Assembly: GCF_000422205.1 (NCBI RefSeq)
Contig: NZ_ATHV01000018.1
Coordinates: 40,401 to 104,400, forward strand
DNA: 64,000 nt
Direction: 5' to 3'
Origin: Desulfovibrio sp. X2
Lineage (GTDB): Bacteria > Desulfobacterota > Desulfovibrionia > Desulfovibrionales > Desulfovibrionaceae
The stretch's first letter is position 1. Each line of letters opens with the position of its first letter. Under the pieces are notes generated by a model. The model saw only the letters and a list, made by a program, of their open reading frames with translations. It was not told the origin of the DNA and did no database searches. This document shows positions 38,874 through 51,337 of the stretch, piece by piece. A program made the position numbers and the translations under genes.

Positions 38874-39076
38874 AGAGATACTTTGAAGTGACCTACTGCT
38901 CGTCCATCGGCAGTTGCCCGCGGCACAAGCGATGCGTGCGGGCTGACCCTCCGGAGGACGACTACCTGCTCTGGATCGACTACTGGCGGCTCTACGGCGC
39001 GCAATGCCCCATGTTCCTCGAGCCGCGCTACCTGCCTCGCGTCGTCGTCCATGATGAGACCATGGTCAGGGTCTAG
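38870..39076 (+). CDS. Hypothetical phage protein, 68 residues
   Basis: MKRYFEVTYCSSIGSCPRHKRCVRADPPEDDYLLWIDYWRLYGAQCPMFLEPRYLPRVV, with Cys at spacing YCSSIGSCPRHKRC. GTG 38870 has GGGAGGCGCG upstream. The last of three consecutive 68-residue Cys-containing genes, two bases before the excisionase. Unknown function. Confidence 0.6.
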   Translation: MKRYFEVTYCSSIGSCPRHKRCVRADPPEDDYLLWIDYWRLYGAQCPMFLEPRYLPRVVVHDETMVRV

Positions 39077-39078
39077 GC

Positions 39079-39333
39079 ATGTCCAGGATCAAGTCTCCGG
39101 ATACAGCGCGTCGGATCATGGATCGCTACGCGGTATGTCGCTGGATTCCTGTCAGTGCCGCGGCGCTCTCCGCAGGCGTTTGCGAGAACACCATCCGTAC
39201 ATGGGCAGACGCGGGAATAATCGTCTCTCGCCGAACGCCTGGCGGGCATCGTCGCATTGATCGTGAATCGCTGGTCCCTATGGACCAGGACGAGGCAATA
39301 GCCCTTGAAATCGTCGGCTGTCTGGAACATTAA
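39079..39333 (+). CDS. MerR-like excisionase
   Basis: An 84-residue protein with a MerR-type winged helix: WIPVSAAALSAGVCENTIRTWADAGIIVSRRTPGGHRRIDRESLV. Position next to the integrase and the winged-helix form suit an Xis that bends att DNA and directs excision. It may also regulate transcription. It ends seven bases before the integrase ATG. Confidence 0.82.
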   Translation: MSRIKSPDTARRIMDRYAVCRWIPVSAAALSAGVCENTIRTWADAGIIVSRRTPGGHRRIDRESLVPMDQDEAIALEIVGCLEH

Positions 39334-39340
39334 GATCTCC

Positions 39341-40375
39341 ATGCGCCTTGTCTGCCGCCACGACAAAGGCGGGACGTGGTATGTGGAGCTGGCACGCGGA
39401 AAGAAGCGCAGCCTCCGGACCAAAGACCGCACGGAAGCGGAACGCCGCTTCAAGCTTCTCCAGCGCGAAATCGCCATGGGCAAGCTCGTGGTCATGGAAC
39501 GCGGCACGACAAAGACCCTCAAGGAATTCCGCGATGAATACGTGGAATGGGCAGAGAATGGCGGCCAGACGCATGCCACGTCCAGGATGAACCGCATGGC
39601 CCTGGACATGCTCATTGACGCGGCTGGAGGATCTACGCGCTTGGACAGGGTATCCCGCAGGCATCTCGACACGCTGGTGGCCACCTGGCGCAAACGCGGC
39701 CTTTCCGACAGGAGCATCGACACGTACACGCGTCATCTCAAGGCCGCCCTCGGCAAGGCAGCGGACTGGGAGATCATCAAAGAAAATCCCCTCGGCCAGG
39801 TGAAGATCCCGCGCCGCAAGCCCAAGGTTCGGCCGCACATTCCGCCCGAGGAAATCGAGCGCTTCCTGGGCGGAATCGAGGATCTGACATGGCGGCGCAT
39901 CGTGGCCCTCTACTGCGCCACCGGGCGTAGGCGCCAGGAGCTGCTCTATCTGGAATCGGACATGGTGGACATGAAGCGCCGCCGGTATTGCGTGGATCGC
40001 TCCAAGACGGACGAATCAGAGGGCTGGTACCCCATGACCCCTGCGGCCTTCGCCGCCTTCGAGGCCATGGCCCCGTTCCCCGAGGGCTACCTCCTCCCGC
40101 GCATGCACCCGGACACCATGAGCCACCGGATCAAGGAGCACCTTGTCGCGGCTGGGTACCCGCGCGTCTCGCTCCATGGATTGCGCGTCTCCTTCGCGGC
40201 GCGGTACCTCTCGGCCGGAGGCAGCCTCACGGTGCTGCAGCGCATGCTCGGCCATGCCGACTTCGGAACCACCCAGGACCATTACGCCACCCTTGTGCCC
40301 GGCTACCTTGAGGAAGAGGCCTCCCGCGTCTCCTTCGCCGTGGATCTGCAGGGCCTCCTCCGCGTCGTGAAATAG
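39341..40375 (+). CDS. int: Tyrosine integrase
   Basis: A 344-residue tyrosine recombinase. An N-terminal arm-binding domain (DKGGTWYVELARGKKRSLRTKDRTEAERRF) and core-binding SAM-like domain lead to a catalytic domain with Arg in CATGRRRQELLYL (about 195), HGLR (about 279-282), LGHADFGTTQDHY (Tyr about 314). It ends 58 bp before attR, as expected for int adjacent to attP. ATG 39341 is used; the upstream in-frame TTG 39305 would overlap the excisionase. Confidence 0.95.
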   Translation: MRLVCRHDKGGTWYVELARGKKRSLRTKDRTEAERRFKLLQREIAMGKLVVMERGTTKTLKEFRDEYVEWAENGGQTHATSRMNRMALDMLIDAAGGSTRLDRVSRRHLDTLVATWRKRGLSDRSIDTYTRHLKAALGKAADWEIIKENPLGQVKIPRRKPKVRPHIPPEEIERFLGGIEDLTWRRIVALYCATGRRRQELLYLESDMVDMKRRRYCVDRSKTDESEGWYPMTPAAFAAFEAMAPFPEGYLLPRMHPDTMSHRIKEHLVAAGYPRVSLHGLRVSFAARYLSAGGSLTVLQRMLGHADFGTTQDHYATLVPGYLEEEASRVSFAVDLQGLLRVVK

Positions 40376-40382
40376 CACCCCG

Positions 40383-40405
40383 TTTGCACCCCCTTCACCC
40401 ACGAA
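40383..40405 (+). repeat. Candidate integrase arm-type sites (right arm)
   Basis: TTTGCACCCCC (40383-40393) and TCACCCACGAA (40395-40405) repeat the words at 6781-6802 and 6760-6770. They lie between int and attR, where arm sites are expected. Confidence 0.6.
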
Positions 40406-40433
40406 CCCAACTCCCTGGCCATCCGCCGGTTGC

Positions 40434-40479
40434 TTCGTAATCAGCAGGCCTGGGGTTCAAGTCCCCAAGCTGGCTCCAG
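40434..40479 (+). repeat. attR: 46-bp prophage attachment core (tRNA-Thr fragment)
   Basis: Exact copy of 6644-6689. It carries only the tRNA 3' part from the anticodon loop; the sequence before it (CGCCGGTTGC) cannot fold the missing half, so this is not a second tRNA. Confidence 0.95.
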
Positions 40480-40487
40480 GAAAGATC

Positions 40488-40523
40488 AAGGCCGACAGGG
40501 CAGTCCCCCTGTCGGCCTTTTTT
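40488..40523 (+). terminator. Original host terminator of tRNA-Thr
   Basis: AAGGCCGACAGGG (40488-40500) pairs with 40507-40519 over 13 bp, followed by T6. Before phage integration it would have followed the tRNA gene directly. Confidence 0.85.
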
Positions 40524-40843
40524 CGTCCTCCGGACAGCGGCGCGCGCGCCGGGGCCGGGATGGGCGGGCACGGCCCCGGGGTGTCGAAAAGCAGTCTCTG
40601 CGGCAGGCGAAAAACCGTCGCTCGGCGTTCATCTCCAATGGCGCAACTGCCAGCCATATTTCGCCAATTTGTATCAAATTGCCGATTTAAAGAGTCAACT
40701 TTCCGACCCCCGCGTCACCGGTCGATCCGGGGGCCACGGCCGCACGCACGAGCGTCCCCATGCCGTCTGGACCGCTGCCCCGGACGCGGAACAAGAACCG
40801 AGATTCATTTTTCATCCTCCACCCCCTTGCGGCCCGCGCCGCG
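40524..40843. other. Intergenic region between tRNA locus and GAF protein gene
   Basis: About 320 bp with no convincing coding frame. A locally AT-rich stretch (about 40645-40700, containing CAATTTGTATCAAATTG, a perfect palindrome apart from its centre) may hold the promoter of the following gene. Nothing else stands out. Confidence 0.4.
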
Positions 40844-42046
40844 ATGAGTAGATTCCTCACTATGCCGACGACGCGACACCCCTTGCGATCACAGCAGGAA
40901 AGCGGCCCCGTCACGGAACAGGTCCGCGGCTCCTTTCTCGACCTCGTGCAGCAGGCGCCCGAAGAGGTGAAGCCTGCGCTCCTCGGCCTGCTCGTCTCGG
41001 TCAAGCGCGGCTTCGACGCCGCGGGCGGACCGCCGCCGCTCGAGCAGTGCGAGGCCGAGCTCTCCACCTGGGCCGACCTGCTCTGCCTGCTGGTGGCCCT
41101 GCGCCGGGCCGCGGACGAGGCGCCGCGCGGCACCGAGGCCACGCGCCTGGCCCGGCTGGAGCGCCGCTTCGCCCTGCTCAAGCGCTCGCACGAAAAGAGC
41201 CTCCTGATGATCGAGATCATGTTCGAGCTGATCGACGCGGGCCAGGAGTTCCAGGCCGTGCGCGACGTGGTGGAGCAGAGCGCCGAGGTGCTGCGCCACG
41301 AGCTCGGCGCGGACATGTACGTCTGCCGCCTGCGCCGCGAGGACGGCTCCTGGGAGAACGTGGCCGCGGACACCGCGGACGGCCGCTCCACGCCCATCTT
41401 CGTGCACGACATGGAGGAGACGCACCCCCACCATCCGGTCATGCGCGCGGTGCACGACGGCTCGCGCAAGGTCTTCTTCGTGGTCTCCAACGACCTGCGC
41501 GGCTCGGAGATCGGCGGCGAGTCGCTGGACTGCACGCCCTTCAAGGTGGGCTACCGCTCGCGGCTGTCCTTCATCCTGCGCGACGCCCAGGGCAAGGCCT
41601 TCGGCCTGCTGCTCCTCTACGACCGCCGCGACCGCTATTTCGACCGCTTCGAGTCCGCCTTCCTCACGGACTGCGGCCGCATCGTCTCCCTGACCGTGGG
41701 CCGCCGCCTGGACGTCTGCCGCGACGCCCTGGCCAAGGCCGCGGGCGGCATGGCCCACGTGGGCAACAACGTGCTGGCGATCATCAAGAACTATGTCGAG
41801 ATCGTCATGGACGAGCTCGAGGACCTGCGCCGCATCTACGGCATGGAAGGCCGCGAGGGCGGGCTCATGCCCTACGAGGCGCTCGGCGTGGACAAGAAGA
41901 TGGAGTACCTGCGCCAGGCCCAGCTCGGCGTGGACCGCCTGCGCCTGGCCATCATCCGGCTGGGCGAGTCCGTGGAGCATCCGGTGATCATGCCCTACAT
42001 CCGCGGAGAAGAGGTCCTGGACCTCGAACCCGGCCTGCACGACTAG
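40844..42046 (+). CDS. GAF domain protein with DHp-like domain lacking an ATPase
   Basis: A 400-residue protein. An N-terminal helical part precedes a GAF-like sensor domain (about residues 145-290: LRHELGADMYVCRLRREDGSWENVA to YRSRLSFILRDAQGKAFGLLLLYDRR). A segment AAGGMAHVGNNVLAIIKNYVEIVMDELEDLR near residue 300 mimics the H-box of histidine kinases (GGxAHxxxNxL). No HATPase follows; the protein ends about 95 residues later. It may be a phosphotransfer or signal adaptor. ATG 40844 is chosen; ATG 40862 is possible. Confidence 0.65.
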   Translation: MSRFLTMPTTRHPLRSQQESGPVTEQVRGSFLDLVQQAPEEVKPALLGLLVSVKRGFDAAGGPPPLEQCEAELSTWADLLCLLVALRRAADEAPRGTEATRLARLERRFALLKRSHEKSLLMIEIMFELIDAGQEFQAVRDVVEQSAEVLRHELGADMYVCRLRREDGSWENVAADTADGRSTPIFVHDMEETHPHHPVMRAVHDGSRKVFFVVSNDLRGSEIGGESLDCTPFKVGYRSRLSFILRDAQGKAFGLLLLYDRRDRYFDRFESAFLTDCGRIVSLTVGRRLDVCRDALAKAAGGMAHVGNNVLAIIKNYVEIVMDELEDLRRIYGMEGREGGLMPYEALGVDKKMEYLRQAQLGVDRLRLAIIRLGESVEHPVIMPYIRGEEVLDLEPGLHD

Positions 42047-42219
42047 CCTTCCTTCCCCGAAAAGAGTGTCCGCCCGCCGCGCGCTGTACATGCGGCCGGG
42101 CAGGGGCGTATACGCATGGACGCGCGGGAGATGCGCGGGAGGCGCGCTGCCTGCTGCCGCGCGCCCGCCCCGTCGCGCCCCCCGGAGCAGCCGGATTTCG
42201 TCCGGCCCGGAGAAGACGC

Positions 42220-42881
42220 ATGCCCCCAGGCCGCGCCATGCCCGTGGACGTCACGCCGTTCCGGGTCCGTTTCCCCGACGAGGCGGCCCTGCCCTGGCTC
42301 GCGCCCCTGCTCGACGCCTACGCCCTGATGGACGCGGCCATGCACGCCGCGGCGCGCGAGGAGCGGGGACGGACCGGCCGCGCCCCCGCCTGCGGCCCGG
42401 GCTGCGCCCATTGCTGTCGCCAGCCCGTCCCGGCCTCCGAGGCCGAGCTCAGGGGCCTTGCCTGGTACGCGGCCAAGACCCTGCGCGGCCCTGCCCGTGC
42501 CCGGGTGGCCGAGGCCCTGCGCGGCTTGCGCCTGCAAAGCCCCTGCCCCTTCCTGCTGGACGGCGCCTGCGCGGTCTATGCGCTGCGCCCGCTGGCCTGC
42601 CGGGAATTCGTGGTCCTCGGCCGACCCTGCGCCGCGCGCGAGGACCCCACGACGGCCAGGCCGGACGACATGCTCCTGCCGCCGCCCGCGGCGCAGCGCG
42701 GCGCGCTGCGCCTGCTCCTGCCGCGCGGCGTGCTTTCCGAGGAAAAGCAAGGGCTTCACGGGGAAGACGGGGAGAAGGGAGAGAACGGGAAGGCCGCGCG
42801 GGCGCGGGCGCTGCTTGCGGCCTCGCGTCCCCTGCAGCGCGCCGACTGGCGGAAGCTGATCCGGGTCCTGGCGGCTTCGGG

Positions 42882-42885
<4 letters not shown>
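42220..42885 (+). CDS. YkgJ-family cysteine cluster protein
   Basis: A 221-residue protein with the metal-binding signature [14 protein letters not shown] (about residues 57-70) and the second block [22 protein letters not shown] (about 108-129), the pattern CPFL...C..Y..RP..CR of YkgJ proteins. Such proteins chelate zinc or iron. The last 40 residues include a charged insert ([19 protein letters not shown]). ATG 42220 has GGAG upstream. Its stop overlaps that of the convergent histidine kinase gene. Confidence 0.85.
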
Positions 42886-46283
<3,398 letters not shown>

Positions 46284-46404
46284 TGTCCCCCAAGGATCGG
46301 CGCGCCGTGCGGCGGCCGTCGGACCGCGCCCGATTCCGGCGCGGCGTGGCCGTCCCCCCCGGTCTCGGCCATAAAATATATGATCGCCTACTTGCGCTGA
46401 CCTG

Positions 46405-49044
46405 TCAACCTCCGGTCCTCTCCAGCGGGGGTCGTTCGAAGGCGTAGTTGCCCTTGAAGAACTCCTCCACGTACCAGTCGATCTGCGCGTCGTCCGCGAG
46501 CACCATGTCCAAGAGGCGCACAGAGCCGAGCAGGCGACCGAGCTGGTCGAGCTTGGCGCACAGCTGCGCCGCGTCGTACTTCTTCATCTCCGCCTTGATC
46601 CAGTCGCCGCGCTGCGCCACCTTGAAGCCCAGGCGCAGCAGGAGCGCGCCGATGAGCGCCGCGCGCCGCGTGCGCCGCCCCACGTCCGCGGCCCCGCCCT
46701 TGAAGGAGAAGGTCACGTAGTTGTCGTTGATGGCCGGGCCGCAGTAGGCGTCCACGGTGGCGAAGTGGTAGCCGAGCCGTCCGTTGAAATTCATGTATTC
46801 CGCCGAGATCACGGCGTAGTTGGCCTCGCCCATGCGGCCCTCCTGCACGGGATCGCGGAAGACCGACTCGGCCACGATGGAGGCGAAGCCCGCCAGGTTC
46901 ACCCCGGGCGTGCCGTGCCAGCGCACGTCGGGATGGCGCATGCCCTTGAGCATGGCCGCGAAAGGCACGCTCAGCACCTCGTCCACCTGGGCCAGGCGCT
47001 TGTCCTTGCGCGGGGCCAGCCCCCCGCCCAGGTCCACGACCAGCACGCGCATGGGGAGCCCGGTGAAGAGCGGCACCGCGCCCCGGCCCTGCGGCTCGTC
47101 GCCCTCGGCCAGCTCCTCGGCGATGTCGAACATCTCGCGCATGGCCATCTCGTGGGCGAAGCGGATGATGTCGTGCAGGGTGCGGCAGGAGTCGGGCGAG
47201 AAGTCCTCCCGCTCCGGGTCCACGAGGTTCAGCGGGGCGATGTGGGAGAGCGCCTCCTGCACGGCCTTGTAGACCGGGCTGCCCTTCATCAGGTTCACGG
47301 GCCTGCGCTCGGAAAGCAGGGCCTCCACCCGGCCCGCGTAGACCACGCGGCCGCTCGCGTCCAGGGTGACCTCCTCGCCGTGGCGCACAAGGGCCGTGGC
47401 CTGTCCGGTGCCCACCAGGGTGGGGATGCCGAACTCTCGCGCCACCGAGGCCATGTGGCCGGTCACGCTGCCCACGTCCGTGACGATGCCCGCCACCCTG
47501 CCCATGAAGGCCACGTAGGCGGGCGAGGTCTGCCGGGCCACGAGGATGGCGCCGGGCGGCACGTCGTGCAGGTGGTGGTCGGCGCGCACCACGTAGGCCG
47601 GTCCGGCCGCCGTGCCCGGGCTCGCGGACTGCCCGCCCGAGAGCAGCGGCACCCGGCCGGGCAGGTAGGCGCAGGCCTCGGCCTCGACCGCGCGCTGCGC
47701 CCGGGCCAGGGGGCGGGCCTGCAGCACGTACATGCGGCCGTCGCCGTCCATGGCCCACTCCACGTCGAGCGGCGCGCCGTAGTGCTCCTCCAGGCGCAGG
47801 GCATAGTCCGCCAGAGTGGCCACCTGCGCGCGCGAAAGCGCCGGGAGCCCGGCCTGCGCGTCGGGTACGGCCTGCCCGACGATGCCCTGGTCATTAGAGC
47901 CGCCCGCAGACGCGAGGCGCAGGGCCGTGTCCTTGTGCGCTATCTCCTCGACCGCGACGGCGCGCGAGGCCCGGCGCACGCGCCAGAAATCCGAGGGCTG
48001 CGAACCGTCCACCACGCCGAGCCCGAGCCCGAAGGCCGCGGAGACGAGCACGTCGTCCGCCCTGCTCTCCGTGTCGCCCCGGCCGCCGCCCTGCGCGGCG
48101 TTGGGGTCCGCCGTGTAGAGCACGCCGCTTGCGCGCGCGTCGATCATGGTCAGGACCAGCACGCTCATCATCACGTCCTGGTCGGAGTAGCCCTTGCTGC
48201 GGCGGTAGAAGACCGCGCGCGGGGTCCAGGCGCTGGCCACGACCTCGCGCCAGGCGCGGGAGAGCCCGCCCGGCGCCACGCCGAGCACCGTGGCGTGCTG
48301 CCCGGCGAAGGAGGCCTCGGAATCCTCGCAGGCGGCCGAGGAGCGCACGGCGAGGCGCACGTCCGGGCCGAAGGTGCGGGCCATGTCCGCCCCGGCGGCG
48401 TCCAGGGCCGCGGACAGCTCCGCGGGCAGGGGCGCCGCCGTGATGCGCCGCCCGGCCTCGGCGCAGGCGGCCTCCAGGGCCTCGGTGTCCGCGATGTCCA
48501 CGCCCGCGAGCAGCCGGTGGACGCCCTCCCCGAGTCCGCCAGCGCGCAGGAAGGCGGCAGCGGCCGAGGCGGTCACGGCGAAGCCGCGCGGCGTGGGAAG
48601 CCCCACGCGGTTGCCCACCTCGCCCAGGTTCGCGGCCTTGCCGCCCACCTCGCCGAGCTGTTCCAGGGAGAGCTGCACGAGGGGCAGCACGAGATCGGGG
48701 GAGCTGAAGGAACGGTGGCGCGTGAGCGCCTGCAGGGCGGACACGCCGATGGACTCGGCGCGGTCGAAGAGCCCGGGCCAGCGGCCGCCTCCCAGGGCGT
48801 TCAGGTCCTCGACGATGTCGTAGACCGCGCCCATGAGCGTCTCGGCCAGGGCCAGGGCGTCGTCCAGGACGAAGGAGCGCCCCTCGTAGACCAGGCGCTC
48901 GAGGTCGGTCATCAGCTCCAGGGCCTGGTTGTTGCCCGCGAGCAGGCTCTTGAAGAGCCCGTACTTGCGCTCCAGGGGGCCCGGCTCGCCGTCGTGCGGT
49001 CCGGCTGCCGCCTTGCGGCGGAAGAAGTCGAGGAAGCGGGGCAT
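46405..49044 (-). CDS. PEP synthase-like protein (PPDK N-terminal + phosphohistidine domain)
   Basis: An 879-residue protein. A helical N-terminus (1-120) precedes an ATP-grasp PEP/pyruvate-binding domain ([69 protein letters not shown]). A swivelling phosphohistidine domain follows with [14 protein letters not shown] (His about 530). The C-terminal ~300 residues are not the PEP-binding TIM barrel of PpsA but an unfamiliar domain ([31 protein letters not shown]). It may phosphorylate an unknown substrate, as other ATP-grasp/phosphohistidine proteins do. Confidence 0.8.
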   Translation of the reverse strand: MPRFLDFFRRKAAAGPHDGEPGPLERKYGLFKSLLAGNNQALELMTDLERLVYEGRSFVLDDALALAETLMGAVYDIVEDLNALGGGRWPGLFDRAESIGVSALQALTRHRSFSSPDLVLPLVQLSLEQLGEVGGKAANLGEVGNRVGLPTPRGFAVTASAAAAFLRAGGLGEGVHRLLAGVDIADTEALEAACAEAGRRITAAPLPAELSAALDAAGADMARTFGPDVRLAVRSSAACEDSEASFAGQHATVLGVAPGGLSRAWREVVASAWTPRAVFYRRSKGYSDQDVMMSVLVLTMIDARASGVLYTADPNAAQGGGRGDTESRADDVLVSAAFGLGLGVVDGSQPSDFWRVRRASRAVAVEEIAHKDTALRLASAGGSNDQGIVGQAVPDAQAGLPALSRAQVATLADYALRLEEHYGAPLDVEWAMDGDGRMYVLQARPLARAQRAVEAEACAYLPGRVPLLSGGQSASPGTAAGPAYVVRADHHLHDVPPGAILVARQTSPAYVAFMGRVAGIVTDVGSVTGHMASVAREFGIPTLVGTGQATALVRHGEEVTLDASGRVVYAGRVEALLSERRPVNLMKGSPVYKAVQEALSHIAPLNLVDPEREDFSPDSCRTLHDIIRFAHEMAMREMFDIAEELAEGDEPQGRGAVPLFTGLPMRVLVVDLGGGLAPRKDKRLAQVDEVLSVPFAAMLKGMRHPDVRWHGTPGVNLAGFASIVAESVFRDPVQEGRMGEANYAVISAEYMNFNGRLGYHFATVDAYCGPAINDNYVTFSFKGGAADVGRRTRRAALIGALLLRLGFKVAQRGDWIKAEMKKYDAAQLCAKLDQLGRLLGSVRLLDMVLADDAQIDWYVEEFFKGNYAFERPPLERTGG

Positions 49045-49155
49045 GGCCGTCCTTCGCCGCGCGTCTGCGCGGGCTTCAGACCTCCTGCATAAGCGGCCGC
49101 CGCGGCCAAGGCAATGATTGATCCCGGCCCACGAGGCGGAGGCGCGGGCCCCGCG

Positions 49156-50283
49156 TCAGCGCTTCAGCACGTAGGTGCCGTCCGCCGTGAGCGCGCAGCT
49201 CGCCCGCACGAACTCGTAGAGCCCGTGCAGGGTGGTGATCTCCACCTCGGGGTCCGTGGTCAGGACCTTGAGCAGGGCGGCCCACTCCGCCGGGGAATAC
49301 TCCTCCGCGCCGTGGGAGTAGATGCAGCCCGCGGCGTGCTCCTTCTTCAGCTTGTCCAGGAAGGCGTGCACGCGCGCCGCGAAGTCCGGGGCCGAGGTGC
49401 TCGGGCCGAAGAGGCTCTTGGGCTTGTCCGCCCAGATGCGGAAGACGTCGTAGGGCTTGCCGCCCGCCAGCACCAGGTTGCCCTGCTCGCCCGTGCGGCC
49501 GCACTCGTAGCCGAGCTCCCTGGCCACGGTGCGCGTGGTCCTGTTGTTGGACAGGAAGGGGTAGATGACGTCGCGACAGGTGTAGCCCGGGATGTTGGCC
49601 TCGATGTCGCGCTTGGACTCGCCGAGCTCGTAGCGCACGACCTCCCTGGGGTCCACGAACAGCGGGGCGAAGCCCGCCTTGAAGAAGATGTCCGTGTGCT
49701 CGGCCGGGGCCAGGAAGGAGGAGCGGATGGCGGCGTAGTACGGGTTCACGAGCTGGGCCGCGAAGCCCGGGGTGCGGTTGACGGCGTCCACCACGGCGCG
49801 CAGGTCCGGCGTGGGGCCGTCCTGGGAGAGGTCCAGGTCGAGCACGGGCGCGGCCGGATTGTCCACGAAGAAGCGCAGATGGCCCTGGGCCACGCTGGCC
49901 CAGGCGGCCTTGGCGCCGTTTCTCCAGTAGCGCACGGTGACGGCGTCGTCCGCGACCAGGGGGACGTGGTCGCGGGTGTGCGAGGCGATCTCGTGGCCCT
50001 TGGCCACGCGCTCGGCCAGGATCTTCCAGTCCTCGGGCGAGACCCTGGCCGTGTTCAGGGCCAGGGTGGCCTTGAGCCCGTAAACGTCACAGGCCTTGGT
50101 CAGGCCGAGCCAGACGTCCATGTGCGGATAGTCGTCCACGACCAGGGCCACGGCGGCCTTGGGCTTCGCGGGCTGGGCGGCCAGGGCGCCCGGCGCGGCC
50201 GGTCCGGCGCAAAGGAGCAGGAACAGCGCCGCGGCGAGGAAGAGCCCGGCGCGCGCGCGCCCGGACGTCAGGACATGGATCAT
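49156..50283 (-). CDS. Secreted polysaccharide deacetylase (NodB-like)
   Basis: A 375-residue protein with an N-terminal signal peptide (RARAGLFLAAALFLLLCAG...ALA). Motif 1 reads AVALVVDDYPHMDVW (two Asp), motif 2 is HEIASHTRDH with the metal-binding HTxxH, and IYSHGAEEYSPAEW near the end supplies a further His. It probably removes N-acetyl groups from an exported polysaccharide in the periplasm. The ATG at 50283 overlaps the GH18-like gene stop (ATGA); it is the last gene of the five-gene operon. Confidence 0.8.
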   Translation of the reverse strand: MIHVLTSGRARAGLFLAAALFLLLCAGPAAPGALAAQPAKPKAAVALVVDDYPHMDVWLGLTKACDVYGLKATLALNTARVSPEDWKILAERVAKGHEIASHTRDHVPLVADDAVTVRYWRNGAKAAWASVAQGHLRFFVDNPAAPVLDLDLSQDGPTPDLRAVVDAVNRTPGFAAQLVNPYYAAIRSSFLAPAEHTDIFFKAGFAPLFVDPREVVRYELGESKRDIEANIPGYTCRDVIYPFLSNNRTTRTVARELGYECGRTGEQGNLVLAGGKPYDVFRIWADKPKSLFGPSTSAPDFAARVHAFLDKLKKEHAAGCIYSHGAEEYSPAEWAALLKVLTTDPEVEITTLHGLYEFVRASCALTADGTYVLKR

Positions 50284-51335
50284 TTCTTCTTTCCCCCCTT
50301 GAGCATGGTGAACAGGTCCGGCTCGTTCCCTCCGAGCCGCCAGACGTAGAGCTTTCTGAAGCCCGCCGTGCGCGCCGCGTCCCAGAGCGTGGCGAAGGTC
50401 GCGCCGTCCGCGTACCAGACCTCGTGGCGCCTGCCTTGGGCGTCGTCGTAGGAGCAGGTGCGGTAGCCGCTCTCGGGATCGCGGCCGGGCGAGCAGCCCA
50501 CGGAGCGCGCGAGCCTCTCGGCGTCGGACTCGGTGAGCGATTTGACCGCCTTGCCCTCGCGCCAGTCGAAGCCGCCCGTGGCCAGGGCCAGGGCGCAGCG
50601 GTCGAGCCCGCCGATGGCCCGGAGCGAGGCGGCCAGGGAGGCCAGGAAGGTGGGCGTGGCCTTGGGGCCGGGGCCGCTGTGCGAGCCGAAGAGGTTGTAG
50701 CCCATGACCGTGTAGTCGATGCCTTGCGGCAGCGCGTGGCCGAGGTAGCGGCGCTTGGGCTCGAGGACCACGGACAGGGAGAGGCCTCTCGCCGCCAGGG
50801 CGTCGCGCAGTTCGGGCAGGAAGGCGAGGTAGCGCGGCCAGTCGGCCTCGAGCACGTTCTCGTAGTCGAGCTCCACGCCGGAGAAGCCCCTGCCCTCGGC
50901 CAGGGCCAGGATCTGGCGCACGTGCTCGGCGCGCGCCGCGGGGTCCCCCAGGAAGCGGTTCACGAGGGCCGGGTCCTTGCGCTTCTCCGCGCCCTTGGCC
51001 ACGCGGTCGTTGACCACGCAGAGGTAGAGCGGCACGCCCAGCGAGCGCGGCGGCGCGGCCGGGTCGGACAGGGCGCGGACCCATTCCGGGGCCAGGAAGA
51101 GGTTGCCCTCGCCGTCGAAGTAGGCGGCGAAGACGCTTATGCGGTCGAAGAGGCCGGGGTTGGCGGAAATCTCGTCGAGCCCCCGCCTCTGGTCCCAGTC
51201 CACGCTCCAGGCGCCGAGCGAATCGATGGGCGCGGCCTCGTAGCGCACGTTCGAGGGGCCGCAGCCCGCGGGCAGCAGGCAGAGGCAAGCGAGCAGCAGC
51301 AGGCCGCCGACCTTGGGCGCGCCGCGGCGCGTCAC
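50280..51335 (-). CDS. GH18-like glycoside hydrolase lipoprotein
   Basis: A 351-residue protein with a lipoprotein signal (VTRRGAPKVGGLLLLACLCL then LPAGCGPS, lipidated Cys). The barrel has SVDWDQRRGLDEISAN, GFSGVELDYENVLEADW (the GH18 DxxDxDxE site with Glu in place of the first Asp but the catalytic Glu kept), and VMGYNLFGSHSGPGP. It may trim the exported polymer, as the PgaB C-terminal domain does for PNAG. GTG 51335 is preferred for its signal peptide; ATG 51365 would overlap the preceding gene. Confidence 0.78.
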   Translation of the reverse strand: MTRRGAPKVGGLLLLACLCLLPAGCGPSNVRYEAAPIDSLGAWSVDWDQRRGLDEISANPGLFDRISVFAAYFDGEGNLFLAPEWVRALSDPAAPPRSLGVPLYLCVVNDRVAKGAEKRKDPALVNRFLGDPAARAEHVRQILALAEGRGFSGVELDYENVLEADWPRYLAFLPELRDALAARGLSLSVVLEPKRRYLGHALPQGIDYTVMGYNLFGSHSGPGPKATPTFLASLAASLRAIGGLDRCALALATGGFDWREGKAVKSLTESDAERLARSVGCSPGRDPESGYRTCSYDDAQGRRHEVWYADGATFATLWDAARTAGFRKLYVWRLGGNEPDLFTMLKGGKKK

Positions 51336-51337
51336 GT

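Larger units (their letters stand above)
6644..40479 (+). mobile_element. P2/HP1-like prophage integrated in tRNA-Thr(CGT)
   Basis: A 33.8-kb element bounded by a 46-bp direct repeat of the tRNA 3' end, with a tyrosine integrase next to the right copy. It carries complete modules for lysogeny control, head (Q, P, O, N, M, L homologues), contractile tail, lysis, DNA modification, replication and excision. No structural gene is visibly broken, so it may be inducible. The head set is P2-like, while the DUF2586-type sheath, DUF2590-type protein and baseplate genes are closer to HP1/K139. The integrase reads toward attR. Confidence 0.95.

Noticed and set aside
40434..40510. Possible second tRNA-Thr
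   Set aside because: Only the 3' part of the tRNA is present; the 5' acceptor, D-arm and anticodon 5' strand are missing. It is attR.
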